Assembly: GCA_027946365.1 (NCBI GenBank)
Contig: JAPEUQ010000002.1
Location: 2,356,001 to 2,420,000 of the forward strand
Direction: 5' to 3'
Length of the DNA stretch: 64,000 nt
DNA from: Kalmusia sp. IMI 367209
Lineage: Eukaryota > Ascomycota > Dothideomycetes > Pleosporales > Didymosphaeriaceae
Position 1 is the first letter of the stretch, and the number at the start of each line of letters is the position of its first letter. A program made the translations under genes and the position numbers. Below, piece by piece: positions 1 through 12,727 of the stretch. The notes beneath the pieces were generated by a model that saw only the letters and a list, made by a program, of their open reading frames with translations, made no database searches and was not told the DNA's origin.

Positions 1-253
1 GTATGCTTGGGTCGGCAGCCAACCTGTGTGTAAAGATCTTGTAAGCGTTCCGCCACTGCTGCGCAAAGGCACCCCAGTCCGCAACCGTCATCTCAGAGGC
101 CTTTGCTCGGACGGTCGACGCAAGAGAAGCGGCTGCTGAATTGAGGGATGCATGCGCCTGCGCATCCAAGGCTCGCGTTACGGTTGTGCGCCAGTCGACG
201 CACGTGCCGAAGACGTCGAAGAAGAGTGCTCTTGGTGACGTTTGTAGAGCCAT
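1..253 (-). CDS. Haloacid dehalogenase (type II)-like hydrolase, 5' part
   Basis: Only the first 84 codons lie in the window; the gene runs off the left edge. Translation of the minus strand from the ATG at 253 gives an N-terminus MALQTSPRALFFDVFGTCVDW. The FFDVFGT stretch is HAD motif I, whose first Asp is the nucleophile in this superfamily, and the following VDWR is typical of the L-2-haloacid dehalogenase (type II) group found in fungi. The later WRNAYKIF fits the cap region of that group. By family, such enzymes hydrolyse carbon-halogen or related bonds in small acids, but the fungal substrate is usually unknown. Motifs II to IV are outside the window, so activity cannot be judged. No intron is seen in this part. 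Confidence 0.85.
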   Translation of the reverse strand, partial: MALQTSPRALFFDVFGTCVDWRTTVTRALDAQAHASLNSAAASLASTVRAKASEMTVADWGAFAQQWRNAYKIFTHRLAADPSI

Positions 254-1785
<1,532 letters not shown>

Positions 1786-2259
1786 TGTGATGGAAAGTTT
1801 GGAGGGGGGAGTGAAGAAAGTGGGAGTGTGTTGTTTAGTTGGATGTGGGGTGGAAGCGCGTGAGTGGGCTGCGAGATGATGATGGAGTTTGTCGACAGCG
1901 GGCGCGTGGTGATATTTAGAGAGGCGAGGGCGCGCGCCAGATCACAGCGGGCCCGTGCGCAGGCTCAGATCAGCGCGGGCAGTTTTGGTTTTGCGCCAAG
2001 GCTGCGCGCGCGACTGCCCGCTTAGTTTTTGGCAGTTGCACTTTGTCGCTCGCTCGCTTTTCCAGCCTGCCGTAAAGCAGAAACGCTAGCGCCAAATCAC
2101 AACAATTGTTGATCCAGGCAGCCGCGCCCCCGCCGCCCGCCCATATAAGTGCCGCCCGCCCGCTCCCTCGCTTTTCCTCATCACACCCATCCACCGCTCC
2201 ACTCCACCACTACTCAGCACCACTTCCCACAACACCAACCATCAACTCCATCTCCAGCA
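1786..2259. promoter_or_regulatory. Bidirectional H4/H3 promoter
   Basis: The 474 bp between the two start codons are GC-rich and mirror-like in layout. A TATA-type sequence (TATAAG, 2144-2149) lies about 115 bp before the H3 ATG, and an AT-rich TAAATATC on the other strand (about 1911-1918) lies a similar distance before the H4 ATG. Between them are two copies of GCGCCAA (1993-1999 and 2089-2095); the second reads TTTGGCGC on the minus strand, the E2F/MBF-like consensus TTTSSCGC. Such sites fit S-phase control of histone genes, but binding is inference. Confidence 0.6.
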
Positions 2260-2890
<631 letters not shown>

Positions 2891-3385
2891 ATGTCTCTTC
2901 TCCCACACTGATTCGGTGCGCTCTCTCAGCGTGATGTGAGCAAACGGATTGGTCTTTGGCGTTTGGGTTATTCACGGTTCACGGTTTTCTTCTATTATCA
3001 GGGTCAAAGGGTGGTGCACCGGAAGTGGTGCAGATGTAGTTATACCATAATCAGTGAGGTCACTGAGCACGATCACGAGAATCAATCGGTTCATCTTCAT
3101 CTTTTGCCTTTTGTCTGTGCTCTCGGTTATGATCTGGTGTTTCCGTCGACGCGGTTTCCCATGCGTGACGCGATTCGAGCCCCGGTGTTGTTGCTGCTGC
3201 CGCCGCTACTCAAGGGCGTATCGGCTGCATGTGAGGTTAGTGGCCAGCACATGTACCCGCAGCCCCGCCTATGACGCGTTACTTGCAAAATAGCGAGTCT
3301 CGCTCGTTGGCACTATAGAACAAAGTCATGGTCGAGATGGGATTGTACTATAGGAGTGTTCACGGCAAAGCTCCAAGCGACAACC
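2891..3385. other. Intergenic
   Basis: About 500 bp holding the H3 3' UTR and the promoter of the next gene. Short overlapping frames (up to 112 codons) look random; nothing else is recognised. Confidence 0.5.
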
Positions 3386-4025
3386 ATGTCCTGGCAGACG
3401 GAGTTGCAATCATGGCTGCCCCCAGCCAATCTCGAGACAGGGCATCCGCCGGTCGCTGGCGAGAAAGCGCCTTCTTCTGACCTGACGCTGCCCGCAGAAG
3501 ATGGGAAGTCGACGGTAGTAACCTTCTTGAGGCATTGCGGGTGTCCATGTGAGGCCTCCAGCCTTCGTCGAGACCAACTGAAAGCCCCGCTGATTGCGCG
3601 TAGTCGCAGAAAAGACCTTTCTCCAGATGCGCAGCGCCGCATCCCAACATCCAGACGTGCACTTCGTCGCCGTCTCTCACAGCGACCGTCGGTCTACAGA
3701 TCATTGGCTCGAATCTTTACCCAACCCTTCACAGAATAGTGCCGTCGGGGTTATCGTGGACAACCGGCGCGACATCTACGCTGCCTGGGGTCTCGGTGTC
3801 TCTTCATTCTGGCACGTGTTGAACCCATGGAGCTTATTATCCGTCTATAGGCTAGGCAAACAAGAGAAGATTTGGAACAGGCCTACAGAGAGCGGTACGC
3901 GCTGGCAAACCTCGGGGACCTTTGCGGTAGATGCGGAGGGGAAGGTGACTTGGAGCAAGCCGAGTGCCAGCGCAGATGAGGTACCAGACTTTGAACAAGG
4001 GCTTCGAACTCTTAGGAGGGATTGA
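3386..4025 (+). CDS. AhpC/TSA-type peroxiredoxin-like protein
   Basis: Thioredoxin-fold protein of 194 residues from exons 3386-3548 and 3604-4025. The 55-nt intron (GTGAGG...GTAG) restores the motif FLRHCGCPFAEKTF, which would otherwise be broken. This Cys-x-Cys-Pro-Phe motif after a beta strand is characteristic of the AhpC-TSA_2 / PRXL2-like branch, which resembles peroxiredoxins; the first cysteine is the likely redox residue. Later segments HFVAVSHSD, VDNRRDIYAAWGLG and TSGTFAVDAEGKV match the usual strands of this fold. By family these proteins are thought to reduce peroxides or act as redox switches, but substrates are mostly unknown. No signal peptide is seen, so cytosolic location is likely. 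An in-frame upstream ATG at 3356 would add ten residues; 3386 is preferred because MSWQTEL is a usual-looking start. Confidence 0.85.
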
Positions 4026-4226
4026 AGAGTGAGGGATCGCACGATAGCCATGGACGCGGTTCCGTCGTTGTTTTTGCTGCTCTATGGTACCTTGTTCATG
4101 GAGTAATCAATCGCCGTACGCACCGTGTCTTACGCTTCATACTGTATCATTATCAAGTTGCGATTCTTTCATACAGAGTCACTAAAATCGGACGCCTTTT
4201 GGATTGATAAAAATTGAGCCCCTAGA

Positions 4227-6037
4227 ATGTTGTTTGACTTTGCATGGGCTGGTAATTATGTTCGTCCGATTGGCGCGTTCCCCAGCATGACCTCACGACA
4301 CAACGCGAACTCGCGTCAGCCCGAGTCGCCACACGTACACCCGCGCGCCTTTGCGGACCATGCTTCCCAGCGCGTCCAAGATGGCAAAATGGATGATAAG
4401 ATTGTGACTGCGATAGTGAAAGAAGCACACAGCGATTATGGCTCAGATGTCGAATTGCAATCCCTTCCAGCACCGAGCGACTATGGTTCTGAGATCGACC
4501 TGAACGACGTAGATGAAGACACACTTCTAGGCGACATCCTCGTCAAGCTCGCCGCCTCTGCACCTAAAGAGATTCTGTACCCTAGTGTTGAGACCGACGG
4601 GCAGGATGAAGGCGTTGTCGCGCGCCAGAAGCGCCGGCCTGGGGTGCACTGGGAGGAGCGTGCAGTACAGAGTTCACCTGTTGCGGCAAGAAGCGCGTCG
4701 ATGGAAATCGAGAACGACGTCCCTTCGCGCCGGGCATTCAGCGGTACGTGACAAACATGAAAACACCTCTTTCGACGCGGTTTCCTCATCTGACCTGCTG
4801 ACAGCGTCTAGTACCTAGGGAAAAGGCACCTTCGGAACCCTGGGCCACATCGGAGCCCTCACCCGGCCCTGATGCACGAACGCCCTTGGAGAGATTTCGC
4901 ACAAAACCAAAGAAGCCGCTCTCTGTTACGGATCTCGTCTCGCCGGCATGGTGTGAATTACAGTTCTTCTACAATCTGTCCAAGTTCGGTCGAAAGCCGC
5001 GCACCCAGGCGATGAAGACGGGTTCAAAGATACATCAAGCTCTGGAGGATGAGGTGCACACCGCGGTACCTGTTCATATTGAGACCAAAGAAGACCGGTT
5101 TGGCCTGAGAATCTGGAATGCGATCCAAGGGCTGCGGTGCTTGCGTGACACGGGTCTCACACGAGAGCTTGAGGTTTGGGGGATAGTGGAGGGACAGGTG
5201 GTCAATGGTGTCATTGATGAGCTGAGCTTCACTTGTCCAGACCCGCACCTGGAAGAGAAGCTCGAGCTCTCCAAGGCGCAGCAGAGTGGCGGGACGCTTC
5301 CACTGGGCCAGCCTAGCATCGAACAGGCCTTCCAGGAAGCGGGTTGCAGCGTATCAGGCAGAAGCCATCATCTTGCGAACGCTCGGATCGGCCCGTTGGA
5401 AGCAAATCGACGAGTTTACGTCTCCGACGTAAAGACGCGCGGTGTCCGCTCGCTGCCTACACGAGCGTCGCTGCGCCCGACATGGATGCAACTGATGCTC
5501 TATCGAAGACTTCTTGAATCGCTATCGCTGAACACTGTCGATGCGGAGACGATACTCGCTCGTTACAGCCTCGCGCCACTGCAATCCTTTTCTGAAGAAT
5601 TCATGCTCTCGGGTGGTGCCATAGGGAATGATGCTATGGAGTATGACCCCGAGAACCCGTACAGCATCCTTCAATCTAACGAATTACGCTCCTATCCTAA
5701 TCTCCTCTCTCTTTGGTCTCTTATGATCAGCGAATTCCAACAAACGATACCCTCCATAAGCGACATCCTCCGTGCAGAATTCCGATACGCTAGGTCCGGT
5801 GAAGTAATTGGCAACGAGCTGATGGTATACAGCGCGGAAGTCATAGATACGTATGTTAAGGAAGGGATGGACTGGTGGCATGGCGTTAGGGAAGCTAGGG
5901 GCGTGGAGATCGAAGAAGCTTTCAAATGTAGGCTATGCGATTTTGCTGATGAGTGCTCGTGGCGGAAGACGAAGATCGAAGAGGCTACGGAGAAGCACCG
6001 GCTAAGGAGGGAGGCAAGGGAGAAGAGCGCTGTGTGA
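4227..6037 (+). CDS. EXO5: Exonuclease V, mitochondrial-type single-strand DNA exonuclease
   Basis: Exonuclease V (Dem1/EXO5 family), about 580 residues from exons 4227-4743 and 4812-6037 (intron GTACGT...CTAG, 68 nt, joining FS to VPREKAP). The nuclease core starts near residue 200 at SVTDLVSPAWCELQFFY, whose Cys is the first [4Fe-4S] ligand; the last three ligands are seen in CRLCDFADEC near the C-terminus. PD-(D/E)XK catalytic elements are visible as GVIDEL and SDVKTR. In yeast the enzyme maintains mitochondrial DNA; in other species it repairs nuclear DNA crosslinks. The N-terminal 190 residues are low-complexity with SDYGSD and SDYGSEIDLNDVDEDTLL, usual in fungal members. The start is uncertain: in-frame ATGs at 4227, 4287 and a later MDDKIV are all possible. 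Confidence 0.92.
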
Positions 6038-6330
6038 ATCGTGTGCGGGAGAACTCGAGCGCTGTTTATGAGATGCACGCTTTGGCATTGTTGGAACGCA
6101 GGTCACATGGGGATAAATTTGATGTCCAGTACATATACCCTCTTGTGGATCATTTGGTAGGGCATGGCAATGAAACCTAACAATTTTGGAACTTTTTTGT
6201 CAAATTGAGTTGGGGACCTAGTCCAGGGGCATACATTTAGGAATGTCCTTGGCATGGCACACACCCTTAGGCAGCACATTTACGGACCGTCTTCGGCCCT
6301 TGCTCTGATATGACACGGTCGATCAGCACC

Positions 6331-7733
6331 TCACTGTCCGCTAGGAACCTAAAGTCACCATCAGCAAACATGTCACGAACCCCCCACATCTTCGATAGCG
6401 ACACACCTGATACGGCCCATACCCCGGCCTCGGAAACTTCGGCGTCCCATCCTCACCCCACCCAAACCTCTGTGTCCTTATCGTCCTCGCCCCCACCCTC
6501 GACCGGATCCCTCATGCCATGATACACGATCCAGTCCTCACTCCCATCCGGACTCTTTACAAAACTCGCATGTCCCACGCCATATGCGTCCTCCTCTGGG
6601 TTCTGGTAGAACACTGGATACGCATGTTTGCGCCAGTCGGCGGGATTCATCGGGTCGGAGCCCACGAGTTCGAGCAGGCCGAGGCAGTAGTTGCGGTTAT
6701 CCGAGCGCGCGGCGCTGTAGACGAGGAATTGTTGACCGGTCTGTGGGTTCGTGAGCTGCTGGGGGCCTTCGTTGGAGCTGAGGCGGTCGTTCGAGGCGCG
6801 ACCGTAGGGTGTTTTCTCCCATGGCAGCGAGGGCACAGAAATGATCTGCCGCTCTGATAGCGGGGATGCTACGGTCCAGGGGTTTTCCAGACGAGTGATG
6901 CACAGGTTTGCGGGCCAGCCGTCGTATTGTCGGAACCAGCAGCTGTAGATGTGATACAGGCCCGAGGAATGCTCAAAATAGGTTCCGTCGATGGCGAATT
7001 GGTCATAGGTGTCGAGTTCGGCTTTGTAGGCGAAGGACGCCGTCCAGGGGGAGGAGCCAGAGCCGGAGAGGACGTACATGCGGTGGTGAACGGCGGGGCA
7101 GTTGTATTCGCACCACATTTCTACCTCCGGGGGTGGGGAGTCATTATGGGGATCTGCTGTGAAGATGATATACCATGTGTCATTGAGATTGTGCAGCTCG
7201 GGAGCCTGGAGGATGGTTAGGAAGGGATTGTGACTGGAACAAGGCTAGTAGATACCCATATGTCGGTCGAATAGTTGAGGCCTGGGGGTGGCTTGAAGAG
7301 GACCTTTGATTCTGCAGTTTCCCAATCTCTGTTCGATTTTAGCGCCTGTATTGAGATATGCATTCGATTATTCTCTTTGAGCGGTATGGCATACCGCATT
7401 CTCCCTTGGAAAAGCGAATATGGAGCGGAAGAGATTGGCATAATCTCGCATGTGATACAAAGTATGACAGAGAAAAGGACACCCACGTGAGGACCTGACT
7501 CCGAAGCAATGTGACGTCTTCATTAGTCGTGTAAGTCATGTAATACCAGTCGTCATGGCGTATCACCCATCTGCAATGGCCATGAATCCCTCGTATGATC
7601 TTTTATTGAGGTCGACTTACGGATCGGCCCCTTTAGAGAGAACTGGGTTTGTGAAGCTGGTCGAGTTGACATAGAGCGGGAATTGACCCCATGCCAGCAT
7701 AGGAAAGGTTGCATTTAGCAGCAACCTCAGCAT
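6331..7733 (-). CDS. Secreted GH43 glycosidase (arabinofuranosidase type), C-terminal frameshift
   Basis: Glycoside hydrolase family 43 protein with a likely signal peptide (MLRLLLNATFPMLAWG). Exons on the minus strand: 7621-7733, 7487-7570, 7256-7328, 6407-7205 and 6331-6348. Splicing rebuilds GADPWVIRHDDWYY, containing the GH43 general-base Asp; AIDGTYF gives the pKa-modulating Asp and SSNEGPQQL the acid Glu. Such enzymes remove arabinose side chains or cut arabinan in plant cell walls. After residue DPVEGG the frame is lost: the annotated frame stops at 6453 after 340 codons, while the frame one base away continues with ARTIRTQRFGWGEDG, PRPGYGPYQ, a 58-nt intron and VPSGQ-stop at 6331, the expected family end. 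The break sits at a run of five C (6490-6494 on +). Confidence 0.85.
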
Positions 7734-8045
7734 CTTGACTCAGGCAAAGGCTAGAAGTAAGGGTTCAATAATCGGGAGGTCTTTGTGACAGATTTGCAGT
7801 GAAGGCACAACAGAGAGGGAACATGTCAGTCTACATTCTTTTACCTTGAAGCTAAGTCGAGTTGAACATGACCTCGGCTTCAAATGACGCGCATGAAGTG
7901 TGGCCCCAGGAACCAAACCAGGGAGGAGGTTAGGCCCGCGAGTGGCGGTGAATCTCCCCGCTATGCAGCATCGAGCGGCCCCAGCCGTGCTTGGCAGGAA
8001 CTTTTGCTCCACCACCCAACGCCCGCCTGTCCAGCAACCACGGCC
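7734..8045. promoter_or_regulatory. Shared GH43/RED promoter region
   Basis: About 312 bp between two divergent start codons. No motif was recognised; the overlapping frames here are shadows of the flanking exons. Confidence 0.4.
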
Positions 8046-9851
8046 ATGAACAACCAGCAGTTCCGCCGCCTGCTCATCGACACATCGAGCCAGCAAGATG
8101 GCGGCGCAAGCTCGACTCCGCCCTCTCGGACGCCAGGCGCTGTGCTGGGCGCCCGCAAGAATGCGAGCATCCCCATGACACCGTGAGTCTACTGCCACTA
8201 CCTGTGGGCCGTTGTGCATTACGTGTACTACGTGTTGGAGCGTTGAAACTGACTTCGACCAGGCGTCAAATAGGCCGCAGCGCGGTGCAAGCCGACTTTG
8301 CGCGCCAGCTCGCTGAACGCAACGCAAAAGCAAATCCACAGAAGAAGTTCCGATCTGCCGCGCCGAAGGGCAGCAAGCTCGCTGCCGGCTACACCGACCG
8401 TACCAAGGAGCGCAAGGACGATGAAGACAATGAGGCGGCGAAGCGCATCAAAAACCTCGAGGACGCGATGAAGCTGGGGCAGATCGATCGAGACATGTTC
8501 GAGAAACTTGTACAGGACATCACAGGTGGCGACATTGGTGCCACGCACTTGGTGAAGGGCTTGGATAGGAAACTGCTGGAGCGCGTCAGGAAGGGCGAGG
8601 ATGTGTACGGCGCCGCCGGCTCGAAAGAGGGAGAGGGAGAGGGAGAGGGCGATGGCGACGACGATGTCGAGGTCGAGTTTGATGAGCTGGCGGAGCAAGA
8701 TGTCGGCTCAGTCGTGAGAGCGAAGGTTGAGAAGAAGGGCGAGATGGCGCCTCCGCAGTCAGTGGCTGGCGTGAAGCGGAACAGGGCGGCCATTTTAGCA
8801 GAGCTCAAGCGACAGAGAGAGGAAGCGGCGGCGGCAGCAGCAGCTGAGCATGAAAAGAAATACCCGAGCCTTGGAGCGGGGTTCCGCAAGGTTAGCCATA
8901 AGACGGAGACGTCGAGGATTGAGGTAGATAAGCAAGGTCGAGAGATTCTTATCATCACAGATGCTGAGGGCAAGGAGAAGCGCAAGGTTAGGAAGCAGAA
9001 GCCCGAGGGACATTCGTTGGAGATCCGCCACGACATAGAAGACGAAAAGAAGCCCCTCAACATCCCTCATCCACCTGCATCAAAGCGAGAAGAGGAGGAA
9101 TCAGAGGACGAGGACATCTTCGCTGGCGTCGGCTCGAACTATAACCCCCTCGCACATCTAGATAGCGAAGAAGAGTCATCAGAAGCAGGAGAAGGAGAAG
9201 AAGAAGAAGAAGAAGAAGAAGAAGAAGAAGAAGAAGAAGGAGAAGGAGGAGGAGGAGGAGGAGGAGGAGGAGGAGGAGAGAGGAGAGTAACAGAAGCGTC
9301 TAAGGAGCCGAACGCAACTATCAGGACAGAGAGCGCCAGCGATGAAGACCACTCCTTCCTTCACCCAACCCCGCCATCATCGCAAAAATCCCACCGTCCA
9401 AACGCAATTATTTCTCCACCTCGCGAGCCTTCGCCGGCACTCAGCCCGTCCGACCCGTCCGCCTCCTCCACCGCAGACGCTACTGTCCGCGCCGCCCTCC
9501 AAAAAGTCCGCACTCTCGACCCATCCTCCACTCTCCTCAACGACCCGTCATCCCAAGAATCCCGTCTCAAGAAGCGTGCAGCCGAACTCGGTGCACGCGA
9601 CCGGGACATGGAGGATATGGACATGGGCTTTGGCGGGTCCAGGTTTGATGATGCGGATGAGATGGAGCGAGAGGGGGAGAAGGTCACCTCGCAGTGGAAG
9701 GGAATCGGCGGTGGGGAGGATGAGGATGAGGGGATGGTGAGCGGGGAGGGAAGAAGAGGAAGCGGGGCCGAAGAAGAAGAAGGGAGATAAAAATAGTGCA
9801 ACGGACGTGCTGAAGGCTATGGAGCGGCAGAAGGAGAAGACGCTGGGCTAG
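8046..9851 (+). CDS. RED: RED-like splicing factor (IK/RED N-terminal domain)
   Basis: Homologue of the spliceosomal RED/IK protein. Exon 1 is 8046-8182 (MNNQQFRRLLID start), then an 80-nt intron (GTGAGT...CCAG) and a long exon from 8263. The RED_N region is clear: RQIGRSAVQADFARQLAERN, KFRSAAPKGSKLAAGYTDR and DITGGDIGATHLVKGLD. RED acts in the spliceosome B complex in the nucleus. The middle is very acidic with poly-Glu then poly-Gly from a microsatellite. The main frame ends at 9790, but the family-like C-terminus (KGDKNSATDVLKAMERQKEK, stop 9849-9851) is in another frame. Either a small indel lies in the purine-rich stretch 9737-9785, or a 46-nt intron (GTGAGC at 9737 to AG at 9782, with no branch point or pyrimidine tract) joins them in frame. 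Confidence 0.85.
9196..9282 (+). repeat. (GAA)n-(GGA)n microsatellite inside RED
   Basis: Uninterrupted GAA triplets from about 9197 to 9238 followed by GGA triplets to about 9280. In the RED frame they encode a poly-Glu tract followed by a poly-Gly tract. Length is likely to vary between strains by whole codons. Confidence 0.9.
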
Positions 9852-10256
9852 TTAGGTTTTGGAAGTCGAATATCATAATAGACTTCGTCGTGCATGAATT
9901 CCCGAATAGCTTATTGTTGCACCACACCTCCAGAGGCGACTCACTACATAGAAATCCTTACCAGGTACAGTGTATATGCAAGATAGGGCTTTCTATCCAC
10001 TGGCATATGTGGAGAGAGAGTTACGCTGTTTCACCACAATTGCTTGGCTACTAGCCTCGATTAGACGGCCAGTCATGTCATAGAATGTATCTAAATCATA
10101 AACAGAGACACATTGTGATCTCTTAATGCCCTCGGCATATGTAGCTTCATCTAATCTCATCTTACAGCGCCGGGACAGATGTGTGCAGCTATGCTTCTTC
10201 TATGTTATACATGCTGGGGATGCTCGGTCCCTGATCCGTCGCCAACCTGTCGCCAT
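9852..10256. other. Intergenic, convergent RED/PRE2 3' flanks
   Basis: About 400 bp between the convergent 3' ends. No gene, repeat or RNA was recognised. Confidence 0.5.
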
Positions 10257-11287
10257 CTACTCTAGATCTGCGGTCACATTGGAGAACTCTCCCTTCTCCA
10301 ACTTCGTCTTCCAGAAAATGGGGTTGGTATCATTGAAGCCGTGCTTCACCCAGCCATCCTCTTTGACGTGATATAGGTTGATGAAACCTCCGGAGTAGGC
10401 GTCACGGTGGGTGGCGGCAAGGATACTCCGCCTGCCGAGCTCGAGGGCGTCCTCGTCTGAAAGGTCGTACTTGTAGTTTGCATCGAGCACACCGTAAGCG
10501 AATGTCTGACCGGAGCCGACGCAAAACAGGTTCCCGGCAAGACGAGTGCCGTCACTGTCGATGTAGTATAGGGCGGGGCCTTCTTGAGGTGTCACGCCTG
10601 CGCACATGGTGCCCTAGATTGCATTTAGTACGTGGCTTCCAGACACGGATAAGACGAGAGTAGGGGACGGTCGTACCATGGACAAGCCCATGCCCTTGTA
10701 TGAGTAGACGAGGTTCGCGAGAATCTTGGAGGCTGCGGCGACAGATATCCGACGCTTGTGCCGTAGCTCGTGGAGGCGGCACTGCATGCCCAGATAGGCC
10801 AGCCAGTATTGACAGTCCTGCACCTTGTCAGCGGTCCATCTTCTCCATGGCATGCAAGTTCATTTACAGCAGCGCCACCGGCCATGGTGCCCAGCAAGCA
10901 GTTGTTGATCTCAATGACTTTTTTGACCGTCTGACTCGCTATCCAGTTGCCCGCTGTTGCCCTGGAGTCTGTCGCGACGATGATACCGCCCTTGAAGCGG
11001 AACGCCAGCGTGGTCGTGCCATGTGCGATCTTGATGGGGCAATTTGGGTTCGAGTAGTCGTCCGTCATTGCGCGGAGCCACGAGGCTGACTGGACCTGTC
11101 GTTAGCATGTTGCTTGGTGCGCTAAAGGAACTCTTGATTCCTGCTGCCGGCGTACCTGAGCTACTGGTGGCAGCGCAAACTTGAGCGACAGCTCGGGCGC
11201 GGCCTGGCACAGCTCCTGTTGCTCTTGCTGCGTCTGGCCCTCCTCGGTGAAGGCCGGGCGCGTGTATTGTGCCACTAATGAGTCCAT
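10257..11287 (-). CDS. PRE2: 20S proteasome subunit beta type-5 (chymotrypsin-like)
   Basis: Catalytic beta5 subunit, 285 residues from four exons on the minus strand: 11156-11287, 10868-11095, 10677-10817 and 10257-10613; all junctions are phase 0. The propeptide of about 70 residues ends IKIAHG and autocleavage would expose the catalytic Thr of HGTTTLAF (Thr71). [18 protein letters not shown] holds the Asp and Lys of the active site. MAGGAADCQYWL is only formed after splicing. C-terminal segments [14 protein letters not shown] and [14 protein letters not shown] match the beta5 family. It performs the main hydrophobic-residue cleavage in the 26S proteasome in cytosol and nucleus. Length agrees with yeast Pre2. 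No irregularity was found. Confidence 0.97.
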
Positions 11288-12108
11288 GACCGTGTGTGGA
11301 TGTGTGAATGCGTGCAGAGGCGGAACCGGGTGGATTGTGGGGGTAATGGGCGCGGAGCAGCTGAGAGCGGGCGGTGCGGTTTGTGTGAGTTGATGCCGTG
11401 ATGTTGAAGCTCCGGGCAGCAGCTGTATCGCCCGGCCTTGGCATGCCCTGGGCTGGCGCGTCGAGCTGCTGCCTTCACCTCACCTTCCCATCTCTGATCT
11501 TCTCGCTGTATGATCACGTCCCTCGAGAGAGATAAATCCCTTTATTTATTTTTTGGAATCGATTCTCTCGTCATCTCCTTCATCTGAGGCTTTCGTCGTC
11601 CGTCGCCACCAAAGCTCACCATGTGCTCGTCTGCCCTCGGATGTCACCTAAGACATATTAGCCTCACCATGTGCCACTTCGGGCCATCAGTCCCAGTCAC
11701 TTGCACAAACAAGACGAACACAGGTTCGCATGCTCTATGACCAACAACCGTCATAAGGACCCCTTGTCTCGTCCTTCAAAACAGAAGATGCGTGCGCGTG
11801 GAGGTGCACGACCTGTGCGTGACATGTACAGTGTGATGAACCTTTCGATGGTGTATCATATTTCAAAAATGTAGACATTCGCTTCAAGTCCGCATCTCTT
11901 AATCCTAGTTACTTCTTCGTTGTTTGTTCATATTCGAGTCTTCATATCTACTTCCCCCATTCTAGTCTAAGTCGCATGTCTCCTCGAGCCTATCCATACG
12001 CCCCGATAACGCCCCCCTCTCACGCGTACACACCACAGACTTCATATACATTACATCGCCTGGCTCCACCGATTCGAATTCGCTCCCTACCTACATATTT
12101 TCCCAGCC
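11288..12108. other. Intergenic, PRE2 promoter and 5' region of the His-rich gene
   Basis: About 820 bp. A short frame at 11976-12227 overlaps the His-rich exon in another phase and is not credible. No clear motif; the stretch before 12109 is C/T-rich, as in fungal 5' UTRs. Confidence 0.4.
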
Positions 12109-12727
12109 ATGTGCTGGATAACACTTACCCCCAAATCCAAACACCACCATCACGACCATCATCCTCACCATCATCACCATTCCGACCATGGATCTTCTGT
12201 CGAAGAGTGAGTGTTATCCTGGTATGATGTGGATGCTTGTCGAATAGCTTGCTGTCGTATATGTCATCAAATTTGGATACTTTAGAGATTATAGCTGGCC
12301 GATGCACTTACATATAACCCCTTCCACCAACACCACTGACTTCTCTCTCAACAGACTCGTCCGCGTTCACAAATCCGCTCACAAGCACCGCTATAGTAGA
12401 GCCAGCATCTTAGCACCCAGTCTATCCATCGACTCCAACTCCGAAAAATACCTCCACCACGACCATCCGCACCTACTAAATCACCACCACCCGCATCTCC
12501 ACCCGCATCTCCACCCCTTACATATGCATCCAATTCACACCCATCATCATCCCCACCATCACATTCGCCTTCACGGCTCAGGCCGTAAGCGTACACGTAG
12601 TCCAGCCCCTCCTCCGCACCCCCACCATCACGAAGTCCCTCCTCGTGTCCTTCGCCGCGGGAACCGATATACAGGACCCAGATTATTGAGCCCCCCACGC
12701 GGGAGGTACGCGAAACGACAAGGATAG
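12109..12727 (+). CDS. Histidine-rich protein, possible metal binder
   Basis: Family not recognised. Two exons, 12109-12206 and 12355-12727, joined by a 148-nt intron (GTGAGT...ACAG) give an uninterrupted 156-residue protein starting MCWITLTPKSKHHHH. Both exons independently encode dense histidine clusters in this same frame: one around residues 13-28 with runs HHHH, HH and HHHHH, and a second around residues 80-120 with repeated HPHLH, HHHPHHH and similar units. The C-terminal 35 residues are basic and Pro/Arg-rich. His tracts of this density can bind Zn, Ni or Cu, or mediate nuclear speckle targeting; neither is shown. No signal peptide or membrane segment is seen. That the two exons agree in composition and frame supports a real gene, but CAC/CAT-rich DNA could also mimic it. 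Confidence 0.5.

Noticed and set aside
3172..3190. GATTCGAGCCCC resembling a tRNA T-loop (B box)
   Set aside because: No matching A box or cloverleaf stems in the surrounding 90 bases.
9179..9364. Minus-strand frame of 61 codons with a poly-Phe run
   Set aside because: It is the antisense of the GAA/GGA microsatellite in RED.
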